This document shows, piece by piece, positions 1-6,873 of a stretch of 16,844 bases of DNA. Source of the stretch: Candidatus Aminicenantes bacterium UBA647. Lineage in GTDB: Bacteria; Acidobacteriota; Aminicenantia; UBA2199. Numbering within the stretch: position 1 is the first letter of the stretch; the number at the start of each line of letters is the position of its first letter. Below the pieces are notes generated by a model. The model was not told the DNA's origin. It searched no databases and saw only the letters and a program-made list of their open reading frames with translations. The stretch covers positions 1-16,844 of the forward strand of contig DBOL01000071.1 in the NCBI GenBank assembly GCA_002299555.1, written 5' to 3'. The position numbers and the translations under genes were made by a program.

Positions 1-27
1 GGGGACGGTTCCTTTTTTGTTAACAAA
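1..27 (+). repeat. Left terminal inverted repeat
   Basis: This 27-bp arm pairs without mismatch with 432-458. Identity stops at base 28 (A here, C in the complement of 431), which gives a sharp inner boundary. The outer boundary may lie beyond the window. Confidence 0.85.
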
Positions 28-292
28 ATGAGTTTGTTCATCAAGTTTTGCTCTCGCCATCATCTGCTTCGCTTCCCGCTACGAATGTGCTCATCCGCTT
101 AACGCTGCAGTCCCCGGGGCGATCGATCTTCGGCGAGTCACCCCTGAGGTACCCGCTTAAGCAGATAGATGTCTACGCAATGCAACTCCCGGCTGGTAAA
201 AATATCATTCATATTGTTCAAAACCTATTGGGGCGGTTTCCGTGTTTTGATTTTGCGGCAAGGTGAATGCGTGAAAGCGAAGAGAAGGCAGC

Positions 293-314
293 CTGGGCTG
301 GACTCGCAGCCCGG
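293..314 (+). other. GC-rich hairpin inside the element
   Basis: CTGGGCTG (293-300) can pair with CAGCCCGG (307-314) across a 6-base loop, with one G-T wobble. An alternative pairing of GACTC (301-305) with GAGTC (314-318) competes with it. This may be part of a structured end or a folded RNA. Confidence 0.4.
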
Positions 315-348
315 AGTCTCGCCAATATCGAACAAGGGGGGAGGTCCA

Positions 349-370
349 GCAGAATTGAGAACAATTCTGC
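349..370 (+). other. Perfect 9-bp hairpin with AGAA tetraloop inside the element
   Basis: GCAGAATTG (349-357) and CAATTCTGC (362-370) are exact complements separated by AGAA. There is no T-run after it, so it is not a standard intrinsic terminator. Confidence 0.5.
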
Positions 371-431
371 GGTAGTCAAAAGCAATTACGGAATACGCTG
401 TGCTAAGAAGAACAAATGAATGATATTGTAG

Positions 432-458
432 TTTGTTAACAAAAAAGGAACCGTCCCC
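432..458 (-). repeat. Right terminal inverted repeat
   Basis: Perfect reverse complement of 1-27, ending in CCGTCCCC. It is followed by AAAATG and then the mutB stop codon at 472-474. It can also form the 3' arm of a very long hairpin in RNA read from either strand. Confidence 0.85.
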
Positions 459-471
459 AAAATGTTAAATT

Positions 472-2658
472 TTACAGGAATCTTTTGATTATCTCTTCCA
501 TGATACGGAGGGCAGCGAGGTGGATCTTTGTCCCCGGTCCAAATACTGCCGCAGCTCCATTGTCGTAAAGGAAATCATAGTCCTGTACGGGAATAACTCC
601 TCCGCATACAACTATTATATCCTCTCTCCCCAGTTTCTTCAGTTCAAGAACAAGGTGGGGAAGAAGTGTTTTGTGACCTGCAGCAAGAGTACTCATACCC
701 ACAACATGTACATCATTTTCAACAGCCTGCTTTGCAGTCTCTTCAGGAGTCTGGAACAGAGGGCCGATATCAACATCAAATCCCATGTCAGCATAAGCAG
801 TAGAAACAACTTTTGCCCCGCGATCATGTCCATCCTGCCCCATTTTTGCAACCATGATCCTGGGTCTCCTTCCATCCTGTCCGGCAAAATAATCTGTCAA
901 TTTCCGGACATTTTCCAGCATTTCTTTATCCTCACCCTTGAACTCACTGCTGTAGATCCCGGATATCGTCTTAGTCACAGCCTGATACCTCCCGCTCACC
1001 TTCTCTATTGCAAAAGATATTTCCCCAAGTGTTGCTCTTGCCTTTGCAGCTCTAACCGAAAGGTCGAGAAGATTACCCTCTCCCGATTCAACACATGAAG
1101 TGATATCCTTCAAAATTTTCTTTACAGCATCATTATCTCTTTTATTTTTAAGATTTTCCAGTCTTCTAATCTGACTGGCCCTGACCTTCGTATTATCCAC
1201 TTCGAGGATCTCAAGCGGGTCCTCTTTATCCAATCTGTATTTGTTCACACCTACAATGTTTTCTCTGCCTGAATCGATCCTGGCCTGCCTTCTTGCGGCA
1301 GCCTCCTCGATCTTCATCTTTGGTATCCCTTCAATTACCGCCTTGGTCATACCACCAAACGATTCCACTTCGTTGATGTGCTCCCACCCTTTTTTTATAA
1401 GGCTGTCTGTCAGATATTCAATCAGGTAAGAACCACCCCATGGATCTACCACCTTGGTTATCCCAGTCTCCTCCTGAAGATACAATTGTGTGTTCCTGGC
1501 GATCCTTGCAGAAAAATCCGTAGGGAGAGCTATAGCTTCATCGAGAGAGTTTGTGTGGAGTGACTGTGTATGCCCCATCGTTGCGGCCATTGCCTCCATA
1601 CATGTTCTGGTGACATTATTATAAGGGTCCTGTTCGGTAAGGCTCCATCCTGAAGTTTGAGTATGAGCCCTCAACGCCATCGATTTAGGATTCTGCGGAT
1701 TAAATTGTTTTATTATCTTTGCCCAGATCACTCTGGCCGCTCTCATCTTGGCAATTTCCATAAAATAGTTCATTCCTGAACCCCAGAAAAAAGAGAGCCT
1801 CGGGGCAAATTTGTCGATCTCTATCCCGGCATTGATACCGGTCCTCACATATTCAAGACCGTCCGCCAGGGTATAAGCCATCTCAAGGTCGGCCGTTGCT
1901 CCCGCCTCCTGCATATGGTATCCCGAAATACTTATACTATTGAACTTCGGCATATTCTGAGATGTATACTTAAAAATATCTGCAATTATTCTCATTGATG
2001 TTTCAGGAGGATAAATATAAGTGTTCCTCACCATATATTCCTTCAGGATATCGTTCTGAATCGTTCCTGCAAGAAGATCCGGGGAGACACCCTCCTCCTC
2101 AGCGGCAGCAATATAGAATGCCATAACAGGCAATACCGCACCGTTCATGGTCATCGACACAGACATTCTGTCCAGTGGTATCCCTGAGAAAAGGATCTTC
2201 ATATCTTCTATCGAGTCAATTGCAACCCCTGCTTTCCCTACATCACCAACAACCCTGTCATGATCAGAATCATATCCTCTATGCGTGGCAAGATCGAAGG
2301 CTATCGAAAGTCCCATCTGCCCGGCAGAAAGATTCCTCCTGTAGAAAGCATTACTCTCTTCCGCAGTGGAAAATCCCGCATACTGCCTCACCGTCCATGG
2401 CCTTTGAAGATACATTGTTGCATAAGGGCCTCTGAGAAAAGGAGGTATCCCTGCAGTAAACCCCACGTGTTCCATTCCTGAAATATCCTCAGGGCGATAG
2501 AAAGGCTTTACATCGATTTTCTCCAATGTTTCCCACAATAGATCTCCATCACCAACTTTCCCGTCTTTTAGAACTTCTTTTTCCCATTCGGCGATAGGAC
2601 TATTTTTTATTTTCAGGTCATTTATATCAATTCTGTTAAAATCCGGCCTTTTATCCAT
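472..2658 (-). CDS. mutB: Methylmalonyl-CoA mutase, large (catalytic) subunit
   Basis: This enzyme interconverts (R)-methylmalonyl-CoA and succinyl-CoA in the cytoplasm with adenosylcobalamin. It is used in propionate formation or breakdown. From the ATG at 2658 it has 728 residues, a normal length. The N-terminal barrel carries RPWTVRQYAGFS (Tyr93), YMVRNTYIYPP (Arg211) and ISGYHMQEAGA (His248), matching Tyr89, Arg207 and His244 of the Propionibacterium enzyme. The C-terminal cobalamin domain carries KMGQDGHDRG, with Lys605, Asp609 and the cobalt-ligand His611, then GMSTLAAGH and a GGVIP loop. All catalytic residues I can place are present. An upstream in-frame TTG at 2664 is rejected because AGGAG touches it, whereas AGGAG lies 6 bp from the ATG. 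It overlaps mutA by 8 bp, pointing to translational coupling. No epimerase or MeaB chaperone gene is in the window. Confidence 0.96.
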   Translation of the reverse strand: MDKRPDFNRIDINDLKIKNSPIAEWEKEVLKDGKVGDGDLLWETLEKIDVKPFYRPEDISGMEHVGFTAGIPPFLRGPYATMYLQRPWTVRQYAGFSTAEESNAFYRRNLSAGQMGLSIAFDLATHRGYDSDHDRVVGDVGKAGVAIDSIEDMKILFSGIPLDRMSVSMTMNGAVLPVMAFYIAAAEEEGVSPDLLAGTIQNDILKEYMVRNTYIYPPETSMRIIADIFKYTSQNMPKFNSISISGYHMQEAGATADLEMAYTLADGLEYVRTGINAGIEIDKFAPRLSFFWGSGMNYFMEIAKMRAARVIWAKIIKQFNPQNPKSMALRAHTQTSGWSLTEQDPYNNVTRTCMEAMAATMGHTQSLHTNSLDEAIALPTDFSARIARNTQLYLQEETGITKVVDPWGGSYLIEYLTDSLIKKGWEHINEVESFGGMTKAVIEGIPKMKIEEAAARRQARIDSGRENIVGVNKYRLDKEDPLEILEVDNTKVRASQIRRLENLKNKRDNDAVKKILKDITSCVESGEGNLLDLSVRAAKARATLGEISFAIEKVSGRYQAVTKTISGIYSSEFKGEDKEMLENVRKLTDYFAGQDGRRPRIMVAKMGQDGHDRGAKVVSTAYADMGFDVDIGPLFQTPEETAKQAVENDVHVVGMSTLAAGHKTLLPHLVLELKKLGREDIIVVCGGVIPVQDYDFLYDNGAAAVFGPGTKIHLAALRIMEEIIKRFL

Positions 2659-4807
2659 TATCAACTCCTGACATTTTAAGTATGCCGGAAATTATTCCAG
2701 GCAGATCACTTCCACGGTGAACAAAGAAGTCCACACCATCTTTTAAATATTTCCCCTTATTCTCCCCGGGATCACCAGCAAGCACTATTATCAGATCTTC
2801 TCTTTCACGTTTCATCACCGGTACAATAGATGATACTAATTCAGGATAATCTGTATCCGCCGCACAAAGAACAACAAGCCGGTTCTCCTGATCAAGGATC
2901 TTCCTTATCTTCCCGTCTGCCGGACCTTCAAGCCTTATCATACTGCTGTTGAACCCGCCTGTTTCAAAAAATGATTTCGAAAAATCACCTCTTGGTTTTA
3001 TTTTCAAAAAAGGTTCATTTACTGCAATAGTCAATTTGAGGGTTTCTTTTATTCTGCCAACCTTTGTTCTCAACTTTTCCATTGTTTCAGATAATCTGGA
3101 AATTTCCAGTGTGTTCCCATGTATCGTAAATAGTTCGGCGTCACCTTTAAGAAGCGACGTTATCTCACCTATGGTTGCCCCTTTTTTGAACATTTCAGTA
3201 CCTTCATCAATCACTTCAGGGTTTCCTGTTTCAAACAGATCACTTAACCTGCACTTATCAATTCCATCCCTTTCTACCTTTGAAAGATCCTTGAAATCTT
3301 CGATCTCTTTTCCCCTCCGGGAAAAAATCGTGAATGGATCAGCACCCTCATTATGTTCAAACTTCTCATCAGGATTTCCATAGCTATTTGTTCCGACCAG
3401 GATATTCTTCCTCGTCGACATTGACATTTCGAGTTTATCCCTCCCCTCACCAATTGCCTTACGGAGAAACCCGTTTCCAAGTGCTTTTTGCACTCCTCCT
3501 TCCTTCTCAATATCCAGGAAGAACTTCCATGATTTCTCAACCATATCCGATGTCAATTTCTCGACATAATATGATCCGCCTGAAGGGTCGATCATCCTTT
3601 TTAAATGTGACTCCTCTTTTAATATTGTCTGGACATTACGTGCAACCCTTCTTGAAAAAGGGGATGGTTCATTCAGGACTCTGTCGAACGGGTTTGTCGT
3701 CAACCGTTCAGCTCCACCGGCAATTGCTGAAAAGGCCTCGGTCGTAACCCTGAGCATATTAACATATAGATCCAGCCCTGACTGATTGAACATAGATGTT
3801 TCTGCATGAATATGAAAATCCCGATTCTCTTCAGGAACACCATACTCCTTTAATATCCTGTTCCAAATAACCCTTCCTGCCCTGAACTTAGCGATCTCCA
3901 TGAAGAAGTTTGATCCTATCCCAAACCGGAAAGATATCTTCCCTCCAAATTCTTCAGGAGAAATACCCTGCAAGCTCATTGCATCGATGTATTCGACTCC
4001 CGTGGATAACGCAATTGCAAGCTCCTGAACCGCTGAAGCTCCTGCGTTATGATATGAGAGTGTGGAAACCCCTGCAATTCTCATATTTGTACAATTCTTT
4101 TTCGCCCACTTGATCATCAGAGCCATCTTTTTATAATAGTGTTCAGGTGAAGAATCCAATTCACCTCTCTCTGATAATATTCCCAGCGGGTCAAAATTCA
4201 TCGCTCCTTCGATCTTATGTTTATCAAACTCCTCATTATTCATGTGGAAATTAAACAGCATAAGAAGTTCCATTCCGGAAACATTAGTATCAAAAACCAC
4301 AGGATATTTTGTTATATCAATATTTTTCAGTGAATCATTTATATCATTATTAATTACAAGCGATAGACCGGTAACCCCAACCTTCCCTTTAGATGAATCC
4401 TCCGGGTCAATTCCAGCAGAGGTTGCTTCGTCGGGAGATAAAAAGATCGTATCCTGACCTGACGAAAGCGCTGAAGTTAATTCAGTGTTGAATTCTTTTG
4501 GAATACCCGCCCCCATTCTCTGGCAGACATCCCAAGCTTTACCAAGATTTCCAATAACGGTCTGTCCTCTGAGAAAATTCGTTCTCCCGGGGAGTGAATC
4601 TATATTCAGTCCCTCAAGATCCTTCTCCGTATAGATGGGATCAAGGGTTATTCCTTCGTAAGTATCCGTTTGTAGAGACCTTTTAAAATCTTTGCCTTTA
4701 AGAGAACTGGTGGCTGCCTCTTTCCATTCCTCATATCCGGGATATGAAAAATCACTTCTAAGTGAAGTATCTTTACTTACGGTTTTCACACTTTCACCTT
4801 TTTCCAT
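2651..4807 (-). CDS. mutA: Methylmalonyl-CoA mutase, small (non-catalytic) subunit
   Basis: This is the partner of MutB in the heterodimeric mutase. The family is paralogous to MutB but does not bind cobalamin. Visible hallmarks are GVSTLSYHNAGAS (about 246-258), GKISFRFGIGSNFFMEIAKFRAGRVIWN (about 289-316), AETSMFNQSG (335-344), IDPSGGSYYVEKLT (406-419) and PRGDFSKSFFETGGFN (605-620). The C-terminal domain has the mutase fold pattern (AGDPGENKG...GVDFFVHRGSD) but no DxHxxG cobalt-binding motif, as expected. At 718 residues it is longer than many small subunits. The ATG at 4807 is preceded by GGAG at 10 bp. A GTG six codons downstream, after AGGTGA, is a less likely alternative. It is the first gene of a two-gene operon with mutB and has its own promoter. 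Confidence 0.95.
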   Translation of the reverse strand: MEKGESVKTVSKDTSLRSDFSYPGYEEWKEAATSSLKGKDFKRSLQTDTYEGITLDPIYTEKDLEGLNIDSLPGRTNFLRGQTVIGNLGKAWDVCQRMGAGIPKEFNTELTSALSSGQDTIFLSPDEATSAGIDPEDSSKGKVGVTGLSLVINNDINDSLKNIDITKYPVVFDTNVSGMELLMLFNFHMNNEEFDKHKIEGAMNFDPLGILSERGELDSSPEHYYKKMALMIKWAKKNCTNMRIAGVSTLSYHNAGASAVQELAIALSTGVEYIDAMSLQGISPEEFGGKISFRFGIGSNFFMEIAKFRAGRVIWNRILKEYGVPEENRDFHIHAETSMFNQSGLDLYVNMLRVTTEAFSAIAGGAERLTTNPFDRVLNEPSPFSRRVARNVQTILKEESHLKRMIDPSGGSYYVEKLTSDMVEKSWKFFLDIEKEGGVQKALGNGFLRKAIGEGRDKLEMSMSTRKNILVGTNSYGNPDEKFEHNEGADPFTIFSRRGKEIEDFKDLSKVERDGIDKCRLSDLFETGNPEVIDEGTEMFKKGATIGEITSLLKGDAELFTIHGNTLEISRLSETMEKLRTKVGRIKETLKLTIAVNEPFLKIKPRGDFSKSFFETGGFNSSMIRLEGPADGKIRKILDQENRLVVLCAADTDYPELVSSIVPVMKREREDLIIVLAGDPGENKGKYLKDGVDFFVHRGSDLPGIISGILKMSGVDNG
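2665..2669 (-). promoter_or_regulatory. Ribosome-binding site of mutB, inside mutA
   Basis: AGGAG on the minus strand lies 6 bp before the ATG at 2658 and directly against the alternative TTG. It therefore decides the start of mutB. It sits within the last codons of mutA, so ribosomes finishing mutA can reinitiate. Confidence 0.75.
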
Positions 4808-4850
4808 TGTTGTTTTTCTCCGTTGAATTATTCGTTAATAAATAAACGGC

Positions 4851-4879
4851 ATTATAGCCCATATCCCCTGAAGGGGCAA
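4851..4879 (-). promoter_or_regulatory. Sigma70-type promoter of mutAB with a palindrome in the spacer
   Basis: Read on the minus strand, TTGCCC (4874-4879) and a perfect TATAAT (4851-4856) are separated by exactly 17 bp. They lie 43 bp before the mutA start. The spacer and -35 overlap CCCC-TTCA-GGGG (4865-4876), small arms that could be an operator or chance. This separates mutAB from the operon upstream. Confidence 0.65.
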
Positions 4880-4894
4880 TAGATCGAGCTGAAA

Positions 4895-4904
4895 ATCTTA
4901 AGAT
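4895..4904. other. 10-bp palindrome after the ParB-like gene
   Basis: ATCTTAAGAT is a perfect palindrome, 3 bp past the stop codon of the ParB-like gene and about 16 bp upstream of the mutA -35 box. There is no loop or U-run, so it is a poor terminator. It may be a protein-binding site or chance. Confidence 0.25.
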
Positions 4905-4907
4905 AGT

Positions 4908-5774
4908 TCACTCTTTTAATTTACTTGAGATCTCCCGGATCTTTTCAAGGGAATCAAGAAAAAGCTTCAGCTCGATCCCTCTCTTCTCAAAGAAAGGGTA
5001 ATGGTGAATAGAATAATTGTAAGGTAACTTGATCTTTCCGACCTCATCTGTCCACTCCTTTTCCTGGGCTGTAAAAGCAGGATACCTCAATCTTGAAAGG
5101 GCTGATAATATCTCTGATCCCGGATTTTCATCATCATATAATTTATGTAAATTTATCTTATGCAAAACCTCACCGACGCTTGTCTTGTCTCTGAAACATA
5201 TATCCATGATAATATCCAGTAGTTTTTGTTCATTACTGTTTGAAAACCTCACTTTTGAAAAGAGGACTATCATCAATTGCCGGTCCTCTTCCCTGAAAGA
5301 ACACAATCTGACGGCTGTTCTCAACGATATTTCATCATCAGAAAGGATTTCCCGAAAACTCTCCATGGTGAGTTCAGGTATCTTTGAAATGAGTTGTTCA
5401 TCAATCCTGATACCAATACCTGTCCTCCTGTATATTTCTGAAATTTCTGAATATTTAATGATATTTTTAAGAAAAATGAGCTTTTCATAAATTGACAGAG
5501 GTTTTAAAACTGCTCTTGAATTGTAAGCCAGGAAAAGTGATTCTTTTTTTTCGAGTGAGACAACAAGGACTTCACAATATTCACTGCCACTGTCTCTGAT
5601 GAAATCATAAGAGTCATGTCCGGAAATAATGTTCAGTTCCTGATCTGTTATTATTGGTGAAATTCCTGGAAAATTCTTCAGAAACACTTCGTGAAGTTCC
5701 GGATCCGGAGGAAATGATATGGCAAATTCATCCGTGCGGATCAGATCTTCAACTTTTACATTTTCAATTCTCAT
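4908..5774 (-). CDS. Divergent ParB/Spo0J-fold protein, function unknown
   Basis: The first 90 or so residues follow the ParB/sulfiredoxin-like N-terminal pattern: VKVEDLI, then SPIITDQELNIISGHDSYDFIRDSG, then a short strand (CEVLVV). The usual GERR(Y/F)RA box of ParB, which binds CTP in canonical members, is here GHDSYD without the arginines. Residues about 95-200 resemble the helical middle domain of ParB, with an EKL...I helix, an EISEIYRRTG segment like a weak helix-turn-helix, and DDEISLRTAVRLCSF. The last 90 residues are unassigned. It is 288 residues long, with GAGGAAGG 7 bp before the ATG. It follows the GHMP kinase by 13 bp, so it is likely the last gene of the glycan operon rather than a chromosome-segregation parB; no parA is nearby. 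A transcription factor or adaptor is possible. The fold assignment is moderate and the function is not known. Confidence 0.6.
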   Translation of the reverse strand: MRIENVKVEDLIRTDEFAISFPPDPELHEVFLKNFPGISPIITDQELNIISGHDSYDFIRDSGSEYCEVLVVSLEKKESLFLAYNSRAVLKPLSIYEKLIFLKNIIKYSEISEIYRRTGIGIRIDEQLISKIPELTMESFREILSDDEISLRTAVRLCSFREEDRQLMIVLFSKVRFSNSNEQKLLDIIMDICFRDKTSVGEVLHKINLHKLYDDENPGSEILSALSRLRYPAFTAQEKEWTDEVGKIKLPYNYSIHHYPFFEKRGIELKLFLDSLEKIREISSKLKE

Positions 5775-5787
5775 ATATCTGCCTTCC

Positions 5788-6867
5788 TCAAGTTGAATGT
5801 TTTACTTCAAGCCCTTTACCAACACTGATAATATGAGGAGTTCCACCGGCTTCAAGTATTGCAGCCGACACCTCATTTTCTTTCCCCGGACAATAAGCGA
5901 ACATACAGCCACCCTCTCCGGAACCATTTATCTTTGCCGAAAGTGCTCCGACCTTGAGTGACCCATCTATCATATCTTCGATCTTTTCTGTAGAGATACT
6001 AAGTTTATCCCTCAGAATTGAGTGATGCCTGTTCATGAGGGATGCGATCTTATTATTATCGATCTTTTCTTTTTTCATTTCCAATAACGCTCTCTTTGTT
6101 ATATCAAAGTTCTCAATTACAGCTTCCAGATAAGGCCTCGCAGAGTTACTGATCCTGCTGTAATATCCTGATGCGATATCAGGTTCAATATCCTTATTAC
6201 TTCCGAACTTATAGAATGTTGACAACTCATTAAGACCCGCTTCCTGGCCATCCCTTATTCTCCGAAGAGTTTTTTGCGTGTCCTTTTGCTGCTTTGAGTC
6301 ACCCAGCACAAACCCACCTAGATCCGGATTGAGTTTCTCCACCGCTATTTCATTGAAAAAAGTGAAATAGTTTACTCCTCCGAATGCTGAAGCATACTGA
6401 TCCTGTCTTCCGCCACTCTCACCGAACTCTTCCACTTCAGCCATGTATGCTGCCTCTGCGACCTGCTTCTTCATAGAATCTATTTCATCAGGAGCAAAAC
6501 GGGATGCCAACAAAAATCCGATCCATGCAACTGAAAGTGCAGAAGAAGAGGATGTCCCCGCTCTTCTTGGAATATTCCCTTTAAGTACCGCTTCAACCTG
6601 AATTTTCCCGAGCAGTCCCATCTCTTTAAGTACTTTAACTGCACTTCTGATATAATCTCTTTTTCCCTCATATACAATATTTTCCTGATCAAACCTCAAA
6701 CTCTTTCCGATATCAGGAAGAGAAATGTGGATATCATCACCATCACTGATCGTACCTGTTATGTTGATCGTAAGGTTGATGGCAGCACTGATAACAGACA
6801 AGGCCATATAATCCTGATGTTCGCCGAAGAGGCAAATTCTGCCCGGAGAGTTACTGATGATCCGCAT
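5788..6867 (-). CDS. GHMP-family sugar kinase (galactokinase-like)
   Basis: The protein has 359 residues and all three GHMP signatures: PGRICLFGEHQDY (8-20), like the galactokinase GRVNLIGEHTDY box; the ATP-binding loop IPRRAGTSSSSALS (99-112); and KINGSGEGGCMFA (312-324). GGRQDQYAS (152-160) places Asp156 where galactokinases have their catalytic aspartate (MDQ). A sugar 1-kinase using ATP is therefore likely, producing an anomeric sugar phosphate. The substrate is not readable from the sequence; galactose, an N-acetylhexosamine, a uronic acid or a deoxysugar are all possible. It starts 6 bp after the stop of the GlmU-like nucleotidyltransferase, which suggests that the two run successive steps of sugar activation. 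The ribosome-binding site is weak (GGGTAG), consistent with coupled translation. Confidence 0.85.
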   Translation of the reverse strand: MRIISNSPGRICLFGEHQDYMALSVISAAINLTINITGTISDGDDIHISLPDIGKSLRFDQENIVYEGKRDYIRSAVKVLKEMGLLGKIQVEAVLKGNIPRRAGTSSSSALSVAWIGFLLASRFAPDEIDSMKKQVAEAAYMAEVEEFGESGGRQDQYASAFGGVNYFTFFNEIAVEKLNPDLGGFVLGDSKQQKDTQKTLRRIRDGQEAGLNELSTFYKFGSNKDIEPDIASGYYSRISNSARPYLEAVIENFDITKRALLEMKKEKIDNNKIASLMNRHHSILRDKLSISTEKIEDMIDGSLKVGALSAKINGSGEGGCMFAYCPGKENEVSAAILEAGGTPHIISVGKGLEVKHST

Positions 6868-6873
6868 GAATAT

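Larger units (their letters stand above)
201..427. repeat. Nested imperfect inverted repeat inside the element (arms 201-219 and 410-427)
   Basis: The left arm AATATCATTCATATTGTTC matches the reverse complement of 410-427, AATATCATTCATTTGTTC, with one base missing in the second copy. The arms sit inside the larger terminal repeats, with the right arm only 4 bp from the right one. This suggests an internal sub-element or a foldback structure. Confidence 0.55.
1..458. mobile_element. Non-coding element bounded by perfect 27-bp inverted repeats (MITE-like or decayed transposon)
   Basis: Positions 1-27 and 432-458 are exact reverse complements. Each end carries GGGGACGGTTCC, a run of six T (or A), and the palindromic GTTAAC. 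The interior of about 400 bp holds no convincing gene: the open frames are short and overlapping, and none has a good ribosome-binding site. It looks richer in G+C than the flanking AT-rich genes. It has a nested inverted repeat and two hairpins. From memory, ends with this GGGGACGGTTCC core are seen near IS200/REP-associated (RAYT) transposases in uncultured bacteria; that link is inference. The element ends 13 bp after the mutB stop codon, so mutB transcripts may run into it. A target-site duplication cannot be judged because the window starts exactly at the left repeat. Confidence 0.6.

Noticed and set aside
48..419. Overlapping short open frames inside the left element (48-266, 169-375, 267-419)
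   Set aside because: The first needs a TTG start, none has a well-spaced ribosome-binding site, and none resembles a transposase. They overlap in different frames, as expected by chance in a G+C-rich stretch.
1..458. CRISPR array or integron attC site
   Set aside because: There are no regularly spaced direct repeats, and the GTTAAC in the ends is not in an attC arrangement with an integrase or cassettes.
520..1098. Long plus-strand open frame of 192 codons within mutB
   Set aside because: It lies wholly antisense to the strongly conserved cobalamin-binding domain of mutB and shows no family motif.
2659..2664. TTG start for mutB two codons upstream of the ATG
   Set aside because: AGGAG directly abuts this TTG, leaving no spacing, whereas it lies 6 bp from the ATG at 2658.
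2651..4807. Possibility that mutA is a second catalytic mutase (such as an isobutyryl- or ethylmalonyl-CoA mutase subunit)
   Set aside because: It lacks the DxHxxG cobalt-ligand motif and carries the FSKSFFETGGF-type C-terminal pattern of small subunits; the overlap with a complete mutB fits the normal heterodimer.
4908..5774. Chromosome partition locus (parB with a nearby parS or origin)
   Set aside because: No parA, dnaA, gidA or parS-like 16-bp palindrome is visible, and the ParB arginine box is missing.
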